In this document: in pieces, positions 16,744-26,073 of the stretch
Layout: the number at the start of each line of letters is the position of its first letter
Position numbering within the stretch: the first letter of the stretch is position 1
Assembly (NCBI GenBank): GCA_965216025.1
Contig: CBDCEX010000015.1
Span: 372,001-436,000, forward strand
Direction of reading: 5' to 3'
From: JADFQT01 sp965216025
GTDB lineage: Bacteria; Chloroflexota; Dehalococcoidia; Lucifugimonadales; UBA3495
DNA: 64,000 nt
Notes under the pieces: model-generated
Database searches by the model: none
Seen by the model: the letters and a program-made list of their open reading frames with translations, nothing else
Told to the model about the DNA's origin: nothing
Translations under genes and position numbers: made by a program

Positions 16744-18087
16744 ATGCAAAGCTACCATATTTGGACCATCGGCTGCCAAATGAACCAGGCCGACTCCCAG
16801 CGATTGGCGTCGGCTTTGGAGCAGTTGGGCCTGCATTCGGTGGACCGCCCCCACGACGCCGACGTGATAGTGCTGAACTCTTGCGTGGTGCGGCAGAGCG
16901 CCGAGGACAAGGTAGTGGGCAACCTGACCTCGATGAAGCCCTTGAAGACCCAGCAGCCGGATCGGGTTCTGGCGCTGATGGGCTGCAAGGTCGGCGCCAA
17001 AACCGACGATTTGGCCAAGCAGTTCCCCTACGTCGACGTTTTCATGCGTCCCCAGCAGTACGGTCCGCTCCTGGACCTGGTGGGGCAGCGCCTGGGGGTG
17101 GATTGGGAGGGATGTGTCGGCTCGTTGGCCGCCACCCACCCCGACGTTACCTGCTACGTCCCAATCATTCACGGCTGCGACCTGATGTGCAGCTTCTGCA
17201 TTATTCCCTACCGGAGAGGCCGCCAGGTCAGCCGGCCGCCGGCAGAAGTAGTCCAGGAAGTGGAGTTGCTGGCCCGGCGGGGCGTCAAGGAAGTCACCGT
17301 CCTCGGGCAAACCGTCGACGCCTACGGGCATGACTTGCCGGAACAACCCGACTTGGCCGACCTGCTGGCCCGGCTAAATGACATCACGGGTCTGGAGCGA
17401 ATCCGCTTTTTGACCTCCCATCCGTCGTACATGAGCGAAAGGATAATCCAGGCGGTGGCGGACCTGCCCAAGGTTTGCGAGCACATCAACCTACCGGTGC
17501 AGGCCGGCGACGACCAGGTGCTGGAGCGCATGCGGCGTCCCTATACCCAGGGACAGTATCGAGAGTTGGTCCAGCAGATTCGGGACACGATACCTGGCGT
17601 ATCCCTCAGCACCGACCTGATTGTCGGATTCCCCGGCGAGACCGAAGCCCAGTACCAGCGTTCCCTGCAGCTGATTTCCGACTTGCGCTTCGATAAGGTC
17701 CACGGCGCCGCCTACTCCCAGCGGCCGGAAACCATCGCCTTCCGGACCATGGATGACGACGTTTCTCAGCAGGAGAAGGCGAGACGGTTGAAAGAGCTGG
17801 ACCTGGTTCAGGAGAACATCCTGAGGGAGAAAAACGACACCCTGATCGGCCAGCAGGTAGAAGTCCTGATAGAGGGTCGCAAGAAGGGCAAGTGGCAGGG
17901 GCGGACCCGAAGCGATAAACTGGTGTTTATCCCAGATTCTGACGCCGGCATGGGCTCCCTGGTGGACGTTCTCGTCGAAAAGGCTAGCCCCTGGTCCCTC
18001 CAGGGGTCGGTGGATGCCGGCGATACGGTTCAGAGAGCGACACCCTCTCCAGACGGAGAAGTCAAGGCAGAGGCATTGAGGCGGTAA
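16744..18087 (+). CDS. miaB: tRNA-2-methylthio-N6-dimethylallyladenosine synthase MiaB
   Basis: The 447-residue radical-SAM methylthiotransferase adds the 2-methylthio group to i6A37 of tRNAs reading UNN codons. The N-terminal UPF0004 domain has the three Cys ligands of the auxiliary cluster (Cys11 in IGCQMN, Cys47 in NSCVVR, Cys81 in MGCKVG). The radical-SAM triad is HGCDLMCSFC (Cys145, 149, 152). A C-terminal TRAM domain (IGQQVEVLIEGRKKGKWQGR) follows. Length is normal. nadA begins 2 nt after its stop, so both belong to one transcript. It is the first chromosomal gene after the mobile region. Confidence 0.95.
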   Translation: MQSYHIWTIGCQMNQADSQRLASALEQLGLHSVDRPHDADVIVLNSCVVRQSAEDKVVGNLTSMKPLKTQQPDRVLALMGCKVGAKTDDLAKQFPYVDVFMRPQQYGPLLDLVGQRLGVDWEGCVGSLAATHPDVTCYVPIIHGCDLMCSFCIIPYRRGRQVSRPPAEVVQEVELLARRGVKEVTVLGQTVDAYGHDLPEQPDLADLLARLNDITGLERIRFLTSHPSYMSERIIQAVADLPKVCEHINLPVQAGDDQVLERMRRPYTQGQYRELVQQIRDTIPGVSLSTDLIVGFPGETEAQYQRSLQLISDLRFDKVHGAAYSQRPETIAFRTMDDDVSQQEKARRLKELDLVQENILREKNDTLIGQQVEVLIEGRKKGKWQGRTRSDKLVFIPDSDAGMGSLVDVLVEKASPWSLQGSVDAGDTVQRATPSPDGEVKAEALRR

Positions 18088-18089
18088 AT

Positions 18090-19298
18090 ATGGCAACTAC
18101 GACTCGCCAAACCACTATTCCCATAACGGAGGTCGAGCACGCGGCCTTCTGTAAACCAGAGGACGAGCTGCCCGCCAAGTCCTTGGCTGAAGAGTTCGCG
18201 GTTAACATTCGCTGGCAGAAGATACCCGACGAATACTTGCACTATTCCGCCCAGGAACTGGACCAGCGGATAAATTCGGCCCGGCAGAAATTGGGCTCCA
18301 CGGTTACCATTCTGGGCCACCACTACCAGCGAGAAGAAATAATCAAATACGCCGACTTCCAGGGAGACTCCTTCCTTCTTTCCAAGCAGGCGGCAGAAAG
18401 ACCCGAAGCCGACTTCATAGTGTTCTGCGGGGTGCATTTCATGGCGGAAACCGCCGGCATCTTATGCGCCTCCCACCAGAAGGTAATCCTGCCCAACATC
18501 ACCGCCGGCTGCTCCATGGCGGACATGGCGCCGATGGACGATGTGGAAGACGGCTGGGAGGATTTACAGGAGGTGTTGGGAGACCACGGCGGCATCCTGC
18601 CGATCACCTACATGAACTCCATTGCCGGTATCAAAGCCCTCTGCGGCCGCACCGTTGGAGCAGTATGCACCTCCTCCAACGCCGCTGCGGTCCTGGAGTG
18701 GGCTTTCCAGAGCGCTGAGCGGGTGCTGTTCCTCCCAGACCAGCATTTGGGACGCAATACCGGTATCAAGCTCGGTATTGACCCCAAGGAAATGGTCGTC
18801 TGGAATCCCTTCAAGCGACTGGGTGGCAACACCGTTGAGCAGCTGCGAGCCTCGAAAATGGTGCTGTGGCAGGGCCACTGCGCCGTCCATACCAGATTCA
18901 CCGTAAAGCAGATTCAGGCCGCCCGGGAGCGTTTCCCCGAGGTTACCGTCCTGGTCCACCCGGAGTGCACCAGGGAGACGGTGGAAGCGGCGGACATGAA
19001 CGGCTCCACCGAGTTGATTCGTAAGACCATCAACGAGGCTCCGGCGGGAAGCCAGTGGGCCGTGGGCACCGAGATCAGCCTGGTCAACCGGTTGGCTCTC
19101 AACAACCCGGACAAAACGGTCTTTTGCCTGGATCCGATTAGCTGTCCCTGCTCAACCATGTACCGGATACATCCGGCCTACCTGTTGTGGGTGCTGGATG
19201 GCCTGCTTCAAGGGGAGGTCATTAACCAGATAACGGTACCCGAGGATATTCGCCGGGATTCCCTAATTGCTCTGGAGCGAATGCTGTCTCTGCCCTAG
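18090..19298 (+). CDS. nadA: Quinolinate synthase NadA
   Basis: The 402-residue enzyme condenses iminoaspartate with dihydroxyacetone phosphate to quinolinate in NAD synthesis and carries a 4Fe-4S cluster. Diagnostic blocks are ILGHHYQREEIIKYADF QGDS, VFCGVHFMAETAGIL (Cys113), TYMNSIAGIKALCG, VLVHPECTRE and DPISCPCSTMYRIHP, the last holding the C-terminal cluster Cys. It follows miaB by 2 nt, presumably translationally coupled. No nadB or nadC is in the window. Confidence 0.95.
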   Translation: MATTTRQTTIPITEVEHAAFCKPEDELPAKSLAEEFAVNIRWQKIPDEYLHYSAQELDQRINSARQKLGSTVTILGHHYQREEIIKYADFQGDSFLLSKQAAERPEADFIVFCGVHFMAETAGILCASHQKVILPNITAGCSMADMAPMDDVEDGWEDLQEVLGDHGGILPITYMNSIAGIKALCGRTVGAVCTSSNAAAVLEWAFQSAERVLFLPDQHLGRNTGIKLGIDPKEMVVWNPFKRLGGNTVEQLRASKMVLWQGHCAVHTRFTVKQIQAARERFPEVTVLVHPECTRETVEAADMNGSTELIRKTINEAPAGSQWAVGTEISLVNRLALNNPDKTVFCLDPISCPCSTMYRIHPAYLLWVLDGLLQGEVINQITVPEDIRRDSLIALERMLSLP

Positions 19299-19413
19299 CC
19301 CAGGGTTGGTTCATCCAGGCTCGCGGACCTTTTGAGAAAGACCATGTGGGAAAAGCTCATCCCTTTTCCTTTGGTTAATACCCTCTCCCCCAGAAATGCT
19401 CTCCGCCTGTCTG

Positions 19414-19797
19414 CTATCCACCGAACAACGGGGCACCGAACAACCGGGCCAGGGTGGGAGCGACCATCACGAGGGTTAAACCAATAATTATAACCAGGGC
19501 CACCCATCCCCAGTTGGTCCGAAGCCCAGACCCCCGAGATGACCCATCGCCAGGGGTCGCTTCATCGGCATCCAATCCCAGTAGCTCCCGCGCCCGAGTC
19601 GCGTCGTCCTCATACACGTAAACCCCATGGGGCAGATTATAAGCCGTACCCCAGAGACCAGGGCCGCCGCCCAAGGATTTCGTAATGCAGGGGATGTCTT
19701 CCTGAAACAGGCGCTGCTCTGCCATACGGGCTTCCGGCTCGTTGTCAAACACGGTCAGCTGAAGTTGATTTTGGCCCGATAAACCGCGTCGCGCCAT
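19414..19797 (-). CDS. DUF2007-domain protein with C-terminal membrane segment
   Basis: The 127-residue protein has residues 13-72 (LQLTVFDNEPEARMAEQRLF, GVYVYEDDATRAREL) resembling the DUF2007/putative signal-transducing domain, a small ferredoxin-like fold. It is followed by a Ser/Gly linker and one hydrophobic helix (WGWVALVIIIGLTLVMVAP, about residues 96-114). Predicted as tail-anchored with the domain in the cytoplasm. Function unknown. It converges on nadA with a 115-bp gap. Confidence 0.75.
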   Translation of the reverse strand: MARRGLSGQNQLQLTVFDNEPEARMAEQRLFQEDIPCITKSLGGGPGLWGTAYNLPHGVYVYEDDATRARELLGLDADEATPGDGSSRGSGLRTNWGWVALVIIIGLTLVMVAPTLARLFGAPLFGG

Positions 19798-19951
19798 TTA
19801 ATGCCCCCGATTTGGCTCCGATTAGTCTTGGAACTTTAGGCTTTGGTATGATATTAGCCCGCCAGCCACACCGGAAGGAGCCAGGCTAACTCCGGTTTTT
19901 ACATTCTAGCAGACCGGTGGGGAGCCAAAACCCGGAGGCTGGATTCTTCTT

Positions 19952-19978
19952 TTGACCAGGTTCGCCGTATGGTATAAT
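19952..19978 (+). promoter_or_regulatory. Promoter of the tRNA cluster
   Basis: TTGACC (19952-19957) and TATAAT (19973-19978), spacer 15 bp (16 if TTTGAC is used), lie 18 bp before tRNA-Leu(GAG). They are well placed to start transcription around 19985. Confidence 0.6.
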
Positions 19979-19996
19979 CGGGCCACGCGGGCACAG

Positions 19997-20083
19997 GCCG
20001 AGGTGGTGGAATTGGTAGACACGCGGTCTTGAGGGGGCCGTGGGCGTAAGCTCGTGTGGGTTCAAGTCCCGCCCTCGGCACCA
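19997..20083 (+). tRNA. tRNA-Leu(GAG)
   Basis: The 87-nt gene has acceptor GCCGAGG/CCTCGGC, anticodon loop TTGAGGG closed by CGGTC/GGCCG, a class II long variable arm, T loop GTTCAAGTC and encoded CCA. First of three clustered tRNA genes. Confidence 0.95.
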
Positions 20084-20112
20084 AACCACCAAACATTGGG
20101 TCCAATTATAAG

Positions 20113-20189
20113 GGCGACGTAGCCAAGTGGACTAAGGCGGAGGTCTGCAAAACCTCTATTCGGCGGTTCGAATCCGCCCGTCGCCTCCA
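20113..20189 (+). tRNA. tRNA-Cys(GCA)
   Basis: Acceptor GGCGACG/CGTCGCC, anticodon arm GAGGT-CTGCAAA-ACCTC, T loop GGTTCGAATCC, discriminator T and encoded CCA. It lies 29 bp after tRNA-Leu(GAG). Confidence 0.95.
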
Positions 20190-20255
20190 AGACCTCCTAC
20201 GACTTTACCCACCATAACCTACGCATGCCAAATGGGGGATAGACTAACAGCAGGG

Positions 20256-20341
20256 GCCGAGGTGGCGGAATGGTAGACGCGGCGGACTTAAAATCCGCTA
20301 CCCTCGCGGGTGTGTGGGTTCGAATCCCTCCCTCGGCACCA
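20256..20341 (+). tRNA. tRNA-Leu(TAA)
   Basis: Acceptor GCCGAGG/CCTCGGC, anticodon arm GCGGA-CTTAAAA-TCCGC, long variable arm, T loop GGTTCGAATCC and encoded CCA. Confidence 0.95.
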
Positions 20342-20406
20342 AAAAGATAGCACCTCGGCTCGATACTGTCTGATAAGCCTCCAACCTCGATGACGTTGGG
20401 CACTAT

Positions 20407-20772
20407 ATGAGCGTTATTAGGGAATTCTTTGGAGCTATAAGGGATTTTGTCGGCTCAACTGCCCATGTGTCAAATTTCTTGGCTTTATTCTTTGCGATTT
20501 CGCTGGTTGGCTTGTTAGCCTATACAGTGGTTGCCAGAGAAAACTTGGCCACAGGCGTTATAGGGTTCTCTTCAGCGATTATCGGAACTATTACTGGGCT
20601 TTATTTCAACAAGGATCGTCTAAATGCCGTCCAGCGTGAGGAACAAACTCAAGAGCGTCGTGCATCGAGCTACATTGACCAGCTTGAAAGGTTAGAAAGT
20701 GAGCTTGATTCCTTGACAACTAGATACGATGAATTGATAGAATTATTAGAGCAGGATGACACACAGCACTAA
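20407..20772 (+). CDS. Small membrane protein with coiled coil
   Basis: The 121-residue protein has two hydrophobic helices (FLALFFAISLVGLLAYTVVA, about 24-43, and TGVIGFSSAIIGTITGLYF, about 49-67). A long charged heptad-like helix follows (QREEQTQERRASSYIDQLER and on). No family recognised. Codon use is AT-richer than its neighbours, which hints at transfer. It lies directly behind the tRNA cluster, a common landing site for foreign genes. A 46-codon frame follows 14 bp later. Confidence 0.6.
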   Translation: MSVIREFFGAIRDFVGSTAHVSNFLALFFAISLVGLLAYTVVARENLATGVIGFSSAIIGTITGLYFNKDRLNAVQREEQTQERRASSYIDQLERLESELDSLTTRYDELIELLEQDDTQH

Positions 20773-20786
20773 GATTAGTGAAATAA

Positions 20787-20927
20787 ATGGACAAGCAGGA
20801 ATTAAAAAAGTTAATCACAAAACACCGGGCTTATGTAAATGCCAGTAAAGCAAAGCTCGCAGAAGTCAAGAGACGAAAATTAGAGATTGAAGAGGAAGCT
20901 GCCAGAAGCAGAACAGTGGCCTACTAA
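20787..20927 (+). CDS. Small charged protein (46 aa)
   Basis: MDKQELKKLITKHRAYVNAS..., ending SRTVAY, is a single predicted amphipathic helix rich in Lys, Arg and Glu. It starts 14 bp after the stop of the coiled-coil membrane protein in the same AT-richer stretch and may form an operon with it. The ribosome site is weak. No family known. Confidence 0.4.
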   Translation: MDKQELKKLITKHRAYVNASKAKLAEVKRRKLEIEEEAARSRTVAY

Positions 20928-21100
20928 TTCCAACCTTTCACAGTGCCCAGACAGCCCCCTCACCGCCAGGGGCGTTTCCTTATTTACGCACCTCCAGCTA
21001 AATTTCCAGCCTAACTGAAAGGTGTCGGTAACTGCCAGAATTCGAGAGGCGTCCTGTTAGGAACCCCCGCCTATATGATGACCTGGCCTTCCTCTGGCCC

Positions 21101-21793
21101 TTGGTCAGCCCGCCGGAGGAGTACGCGGAAGAGGCCGCCCTTTGGGTTAAAACCATACGAAGCAAGCTGGGGACCGGCAGGCACCATATTCTAGAGCTGG
21201 GAGTCGGCGGTGGGCATCTGCTTTCCCACCTGACGCCGGAATTCCAGGCTACCTCGGCGGACATCTCCGAACCGATGCTAGCCCTTTCCCGCCGGTTAAA
21301 TCCCCAGGTTATCCACCACCTCGGGGACATGCGCTATCTGCGACTAAACCAGGTCTACGACGCCGTACTGATCCACGATGGCGTATCTTACCTGCTCACC
21401 GAGCAAGACCTGTCGGCGACTTTCGATACCGCCAGGACTCATCTGCGGCCCGGCGGCCTGCTGATAATGGCGCCGGATTGGTTTCAGGAAACCTTCCCGG
21501 GCACCTCGGTAATGCACTGGATCAGAAATTCCCAGCAGGCAGAGCTTACCTGTATCGAGCATGTCCATGACCCCAATCCAGGGGATACTACAATAGAGTC
21601 GGTGTTTTTTTACCTGTGGCGTCAGGATGGGATTTTGCGAGTTGAGGAAGACCGGCACACTACCGGTCTGTTTCCGCTGGACACCTGGCTTCGATTGATG
21701 GGAGAGACCGGCTTTAGCGTGGAGCAGAAGTCCTTCCCGGTCTTTGAAGGGGGATATGGAGGACGCCTCCTGATCGGCCAACTCAAGGCTTGA
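21101..21793 (+). CDS. Class I SAM-dependent methyltransferase
   Basis: The 230-residue protein has the Rossmann motif I ILELGVGGGHLLSHL, motif II acidic end SADISEPMLAL, and motif IV AVLIHDGVSYLL, followed by LRPGGLLIMAPDW. Substrate unknown. The TTG at 21101 is a weak start. The frame is open upstream and YDDLAFLWPL (from about 21072) looks like genuine N-terminus, but no ATG or GTG is in frame there, so the start codon may have been lost or a rare one is used. Confidence 0.75.
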   Translation: MVSPPEEYAEEAALWVKTIRSKLGTGRHHILELGVGGGHLLSHLTPEFQATSADISEPMLALSRRLNPQVIHHLGDMRYLRLNQVYDAVLIHDGVSYLLTEQDLSATFDTARTHLRPGGLLIMAPDWFQETFPGTSVMHWIRNSQQAELTCIEHVHDPNPGDTTIESVFFYLWRQDGILRVEEDRHTTGLFPLDTWLRLMGETGFSVEQKSFPVFEGGYGGRLLIGQLKA

Positions 21794-21867
21794 TTCTGTC
21801 CGCCCGCTTCCGCCCCAAAGAGTCGCGTCAACGCATACCGCAGGACTGAACCCCCGCTCGACTGGAA

Positions 21868-22302
21868 TCAACTGTCCCTCTCCGCTTGCTCTTCTGATGT
21901 GTCAGGAGATGTCTCCGGCAAACTACCGCCAAACCGGTGGCATCGATTCTTGGCAATGCGGGCATAAAGTGCTTCGCCCAAAAAACGAACTCCCGGCAGC
22001 CACAGCAGGGGCAGCAGCGGCGCCAACGGCATAATACCCGCAGATAGCATTCGAAAGGCGTAGAATCCCCGGTAGAAACGACCCTGACCACGCTTCAAGT
22101 AAACCGCCGCATCCAGGTCTTCCCAGCTGAGTCCCACAGGAGGCTCTTCCAGGGATTGATAGGGAATCCAGACCACGCGGCCAAAAACATCAAGGCGAGA
22201 CAACCCACGGACAATCCCGCTACAAAAGCCGCAGTTGCCGTCGTAGTAGCAAAGCCACCGGTCGGGCGCTAGGGGCTTTGGCTTCTGCCTCTTTTCACCC
22301 AC
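21868..22302 (-). CDS. DCC-family thiol-disulfide oxidoreductase (DUF393)
   Basis: The 144-residue protein has the family signature WLCYYDGNCGFCSGIVRGL (Asp-x-x-Cys-x-x-Cys near residue 21), then WIPYQSLEEPP and a hydrophobic stretch (MPLAPLLPLLWLPGVRFLG). It ends in an acidic tail. It is predicted to carry out redox chemistry on unknown partners. It converges with the methyltransferase gene. Confidence 0.85.
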   Translation of the reverse strand: MGEKRQKPKPLAPDRWLCYYDGNCGFCSGIVRGLSRLDVFGRVVWIPYQSLEEPPVGLSWEDLDAAVYLKRGQGRFYRGFYAFRMLSAGIMPLAPLLPLLWLPGVRFLGEALYARIAKNRCHRFGGSLPETSPDTSEEQAERDS

Positions 22303-22507
22303 GGTCCGATTTTAACCGATTGGGGACCGATTCGCTGGTCCACCTTCAACAAGTCGGGGCCTTGGGGCTGTTAAGGGCCGACCGAGAAGCGAAGAAGCCC
22401 AAGGGTTCTCGAAGGTAAACTTGATCAAGTTGCTTGTTTAATACCCGTCGAGGCTGCTATGCTGGGGCCAATTCGGGGCTCCGATTCGGCTCTGGGAGTA
22501 GTGGCGG

Positions 22508-23227
22508 ATGATGCGGATGATGCGGGCCCAAAACACCGAAATCGCTCCTGGTGTGCATCGCCTGCCGCTGTTTGGCACCGGCGCCTTCCTGATTTGCGAA
22601 GATACCGTCACCATAGTCGATGCCGGCTGGCGCTGGACCAGCGGCCGGGTATTGAATCAATTGCACCGGCTCGGGCGTTCCCCTCAAGAAGTTTCTTACA
22701 TCATTTCCACCCACATGCATGTGGATCACATCGGCGGAATGGACCATGTCAAGCAGCATTCCTCCGGTCGGGTCGCCGCTCACGAGCAGGAGGTTGGCTT
22801 TTTACAGAGGGACGGGCAAATCAAGTTGCCCAATCCGTCCCACAGCCCGGCTTTGGGAATGCTGCTGGCTCCTCTATACTCTCTGCTGCGGCCACCGCCG
22901 GTTGAGGTGGACATCCTGTTGCAGCAGGGCAGTCAGCTGAGCATTTTGGGCGGAATGGAAGTAATTCATACCCCAGGGCATACCCCAGGCAGCATCAGCC
23001 TTTACTTTCCCTCGCAAGGCCTGCTGATGGTAGGCGACGCTCTGGAATATAAAAGGGGAAAACTTGGGCTGCCTTCCAAATGGTTCACCGCCGACATGGA
23101 TCAGGCCAAAGACTCGGTGTTTCGGTTGGCCGAGCTGGATTTTGACATCCTGTGCTTCAGTCACTTCCCTCCGTTACGGAAAAACGGTTCACAACTCCTG
23201 CGCCGATTCGCCGACTCGCTGTCTTGA
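22508..23227 (+). CDS. MBL-fold metallo-hydrolase
   Basis: The 239-residue metallo-beta-lactamase-fold enzyme has the metal motif STHMHVDHIGG (HxHxDH), a second His in IHTPGHTPGSISLY, Asp in LMVGDALEY and the terminal His in FSHFPPL. This set implies a two-zinc hydrolase of the glyoxalase II-like group. Substrate unknown. Three closely spaced ATGs occur at the start. The downstream permease begins 82 bp later. Confidence 0.85.
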   Translation: MMRMMRAQNTEIAPGVHRLPLFGTGAFLICEDTVTIVDAGWRWTSGRVLNQLHRLGRSPQEVSYIISTHMHVDHIGGMDHVKQHSSGRVAAHEQEVGFLQRDGQIKLPNPSHSPALGMLLAPLYSLLRPPPVEVDILLQQGSQLSILGGMEVIHTPGHTPGSISLYFPSQGLLMVGDALEYKRGKLGLPSKWFTADMDQAKDSVFRLAELDFDILCFSHFPPLRKNGSQLLRRFADSLS

Positions 23228-23308
23228 CGGCGTGGCTCTTATGCCGGGGCGAGACCTGGTTGAATTGCCCGCCACCTGGCCAGTCCTGGCCCCGGTCCTG
23301 GCCTTCGC

Positions 23309-24577
23309 ATGAGCTTTAGCCCTGCCTCAGATTCTATCCCGGTGTCTTCCCACAGTGTCCGCGATCTGCTGTCTGTACCGGTCCTATCTTGGGGCCTTTA
23401 TGACTTTGCCAACACCCTCTGGGCGCTTAACATCCTCAGCCTCTACTTCGCCCCATGGGTGACGCGGGTTAACGGTGCGCCGGAGATCTATTTCTATGGG
23501 ACTCTATCCGCCTCGATGCTCGTCGTAGCTGCCACCTGTCCCATGCTGGGAGCAGTCTCGGACCGTTTTGGCAGACGGATCCCCTTTCTGACAGCCCTGG
23601 TCCTGGTTTGCGTGGTGCTTACTGGGATGATGGGCCGGGTTGGCGGACTGACTCCCGCCCTGGTCTTCTTGGCCATCGCCAACTTCGCTTACCAATCGGC
23701 AAACGTCTTCTATGACTCCCTTCTGCCAACGGTTAGCCCCGAGGAAAAGCGCGGACAGGTTTCCGGGTTGGGGGTGGCACTGGGTTATGTGGGTAGCATC
23801 GCTGGTATTTTAATGATAGGCCCCTTTGAATCCCATTGGGGACCGGGGGCTACCTTCCTGCCTACAGCGGTTCTATTTTTACTGTTCGCCTTGCCATGCT
23901 TCCTAATGGTCAAGGAGCCGGCTACCGGAGTTCCCTGGTCCTTCCGCCTAATCAGAGATGGCTACACCCAACTGTTCCTTACTCTGCGGCAGTTTCGCCG
24001 TCATGCCAATCTCCTTAGGTTTGTTGGAGCACGATTCCTATATGTAGACGCGATTAACACGCTGCTGATCGTCATGGCGCCTTTCGTCAGAAAGGTACTG
24101 GGGTTTGAAGGTGACCAGGTGCGGCTGCTTCTCATAATCTCAACCACCTTTGCGGTTGTCGGCTCCCTGTTCTACGGGTGGCTGGTGGACCGCATCGGGC
24201 CAAAAAGGACGTTGACTATCGTCCTATTGCAGTGGATGGTGGTATTCATTGCTGCGACAGCCACCTTCCATGGCCCAGTCTTTTATGGCATCGGCGCCTT
24301 GGCCGGGATTGCGCTGGGAGGGACCTGGACCGCCGACCGGGCTTTTCTAACTCGGCTGGCCCCACCGGAGAAAATGGGCGAGTTTTTTGGGCTGTACCAG
24401 CTAGCTGGCAGGTTCGCCGCGGTAATTGGCCCCTTGGTATGGGGGGGCACCCTGTTGGTGCTGGAAGACCTGGGCTTGGTAGCCTACAGGATAGCCATCC
24501 TGGTCCTCCTGGTCAATGTCGTTCTGGGATTCCTGGTGTTGATGACCGTCAGGCCAGGCCAGGTCGAGGAGGCCTGA
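23309..24577 (+). CDS. UMF1/Atg22-like MFS permease
   Basis: The 422-residue integral membrane protein has about 12 hydrophobic helices. The start region LSWGLYDFANTLWALNILSLYF is the UMF1/Atg22 signature (YDFANT). The loop DRFGRRIPF is the MFS motif A equivalent, and WTADRAFLTRLAPPEKMGEFFGLY lies between helices 10 and 11. It likely exports small solutes; the substrate is not predictable. Intact. Confidence 0.85.
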   Translation: MSFSPASDSIPVSSHSVRDLLSVPVLSWGLYDFANTLWALNILSLYFAPWVTRVNGAPEIYFYGTLSASMLVVAATCPMLGAVSDRFGRRIPFLTALVLVCVVLTGMMGRVGGLTPALVFLAIANFAYQSANVFYDSLLPTVSPEEKRGQVSGLGVALGYVGSIAGILMIGPFESHWGPGATFLPTAVLFLLFALPCFLMVKEPATGVPWSFRLIRDGYTQLFLTLRQFRRHANLLRFVGARFLYVDAINTLLIVMAPFVRKVLGFEGDQVRLLLIISTTFAVVGSLFYGWLVDRIGPKRTLTIVLLQWMVVFIAATATFHGPVFYGIGALAGIALGGTWTADRAFLTRLAPPEKMGEFFGLYQLAGRFAAVIGPLVWGGTLLVLEDLGLVAYRIAILVLLVNVVLGFLVLMTVRPGQVEEA

Positions 24578-24793
24578 GCCCCCGGGACGTTGACGCCTGT
24601 TTGCGGCCCGGCTAAACTCCCATTCAATACCCACCAGGCCAGCGCCAGAATACAGGCCAGCGCCAGAACTCGGGCCTGGCTAGACCGGGTCTCAACGTGG
24701 ATCAGCCACAGAAGATGCAGGCCGCCCGGTTCGGTCCCGTTCCTTCCGATATGACCGCCCCCGGGATCTCAGCCGGCCAATTGAGGTGAACCG

Positions 24794-26026
24794 ATGACTA
24801 ACCAGGGGCCGCTACCCCTTCCCCTAGCCGGCGTCCGGGTCCTGGACGCCACCCACATCGTCGCGGGCCCTTTTTGCTCCTTGATCCTGGCCGACATGGG
24901 AGCCGAGGTGATTAAAATCGAGCGTCCTGGCACCGGTGACCTGGCTCGAGGACGGGGCCCCTTCCTGCGGGGGGAAAACGGCGAGGAAGTGAGCTCCCGT
25001 TACCTGGGTATTAATCGAAACAAAAAGAGCGTGACCCTGGATCTCAGGAACTCCCAGTGCAAGAAAGCCTTCGAGAACCTGGTGCAGGCTTCCGACGTGC
25101 TATTGGACAACTGGGGGCCCGGAGCCTTCCAGCGTTTGGGACTGGGCTATGACCACATCAAGGAGCTTAACCCCGGACTGGTGTACGCCACCATTACCGG
25201 CTACGGCGATAGCGACGGTCTGCGAGGTCCCTACTCCAGCTGGCCGGCCAACAACCTCAGCATCCAAGGAATGGCCGGGTGGATGGAACTCACCGGCGAT
25301 CCCGATGGCCCACCCCAGAGTGTGGGGGACAATATCGGCGATTCCATCCCCGGGCTGTGGACCGCCTTGGGGATAGTTCTGGCGTTGGAAACCCGCCGCC
25401 AGACCGGTTTGGGCCAGCACGTAGACATGGCCATGTATGAATGCATGGCATCCCATGCCGTAAGCAACATGAACGCTTACCAGGTCACCGGCCGAAATCC
25501 CGGCCGTAGCCGGGACCGCATGGCCACCGCCGGTCTTACTTTTAGGGCCAAGGACGGCTACGTGGTGATGGCCGGAGTGCGCTCGGAAGAGCGTTGGCGG
25601 CAATTATGGCAGATGGCCGGCAGGGAGGACCTTCTGGAAGACCCTAGATACCTGGGCCAGGGAGGTGACGGGGAGTTCTACTTTCACCAGGTCATTCCAG
25701 CCATCGAGGAGTGGTCTCAGTCGTATACCACCTGGGAGGTCGCGGAAAAGCTGACCGAGATCGGCTTCTCGATGGGCGTGGCCCAAACAATAGCCGATCT
25801 GGACCAATGTCCCCATTTGGAAGCCAGGGATATGTTCGTGGAAACCGGCGACACCCTGGGCGGTAAGTTCCGGTCCATCCGCACTCCGCTCCGGCTGACC
25901 GCTTGCGAAGATTCCCCGCGCACGACGCCGCCGCGGCTGGGGGAGAACAACAAGGACATCCTGTGCAGCCTGGGCGGACTAACCCCGGAAGAGGTGGACC
26001 AGCTGGCTGCCGAAGGGGCGCTTTAA
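24794..26026 (+). CDS. CaiB/BaiF-type CoA transferase (class III)
   Basis: The 410-residue protein has GVRVLDATHIVAGPFCSLIL, ADMGAEVIKIERPGTGDLAR and LGINRNKKSVTLDLR. The catalytic Asp is expected in the LDNWGPGAFQRLGLGYDHIK to QHVDMAMYE region. These are family III CoA transferase blocks, moving CoA between carboxylic acids. GAGGTG precedes the ATG. The next gene, an alcohol dehydrogenase, starts 47 bp on, so the two may share a catabolic pathway. The donor and acceptor acids are unknown. Confidence 0.88.
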   Translation: MTNQGPLPLPLAGVRVLDATHIVAGPFCSLILADMGAEVIKIERPGTGDLARGRGPFLRGENGEEVSSRYLGINRNKKSVTLDLRNSQCKKAFENLVQASDVLLDNWGPGAFQRLGLGYDHIKELNPGLVYATITGYGDSDGLRGPYSSWPANNLSIQGMAGWMELTGDPDGPPQSVGDNIGDSIPGLWTALGIVLALETRRQTGLGQHVDMAMYECMASHAVSNMNAYQVTGRNPGRSRDRMATAGLTFRAKDGYVVMAGVRSEERWRQLWQMAGREDLLEDPRYLGQGGDGEFYFHQVIPAIEEWSQSYTTWEVAEKLTEIGFSMGVAQTIADLDQCPHLEARDMFVETGDTLGGKFRSIRTPLRLTACEDSPRTTPPRLGENNKDILCSLGGLTPEEVDQLAAEGAL

Positions 26027-26073
26027 CCTTGGGGGGTTCTCACACACCAGCTTAGCGATTCAGGAGGGCAACC

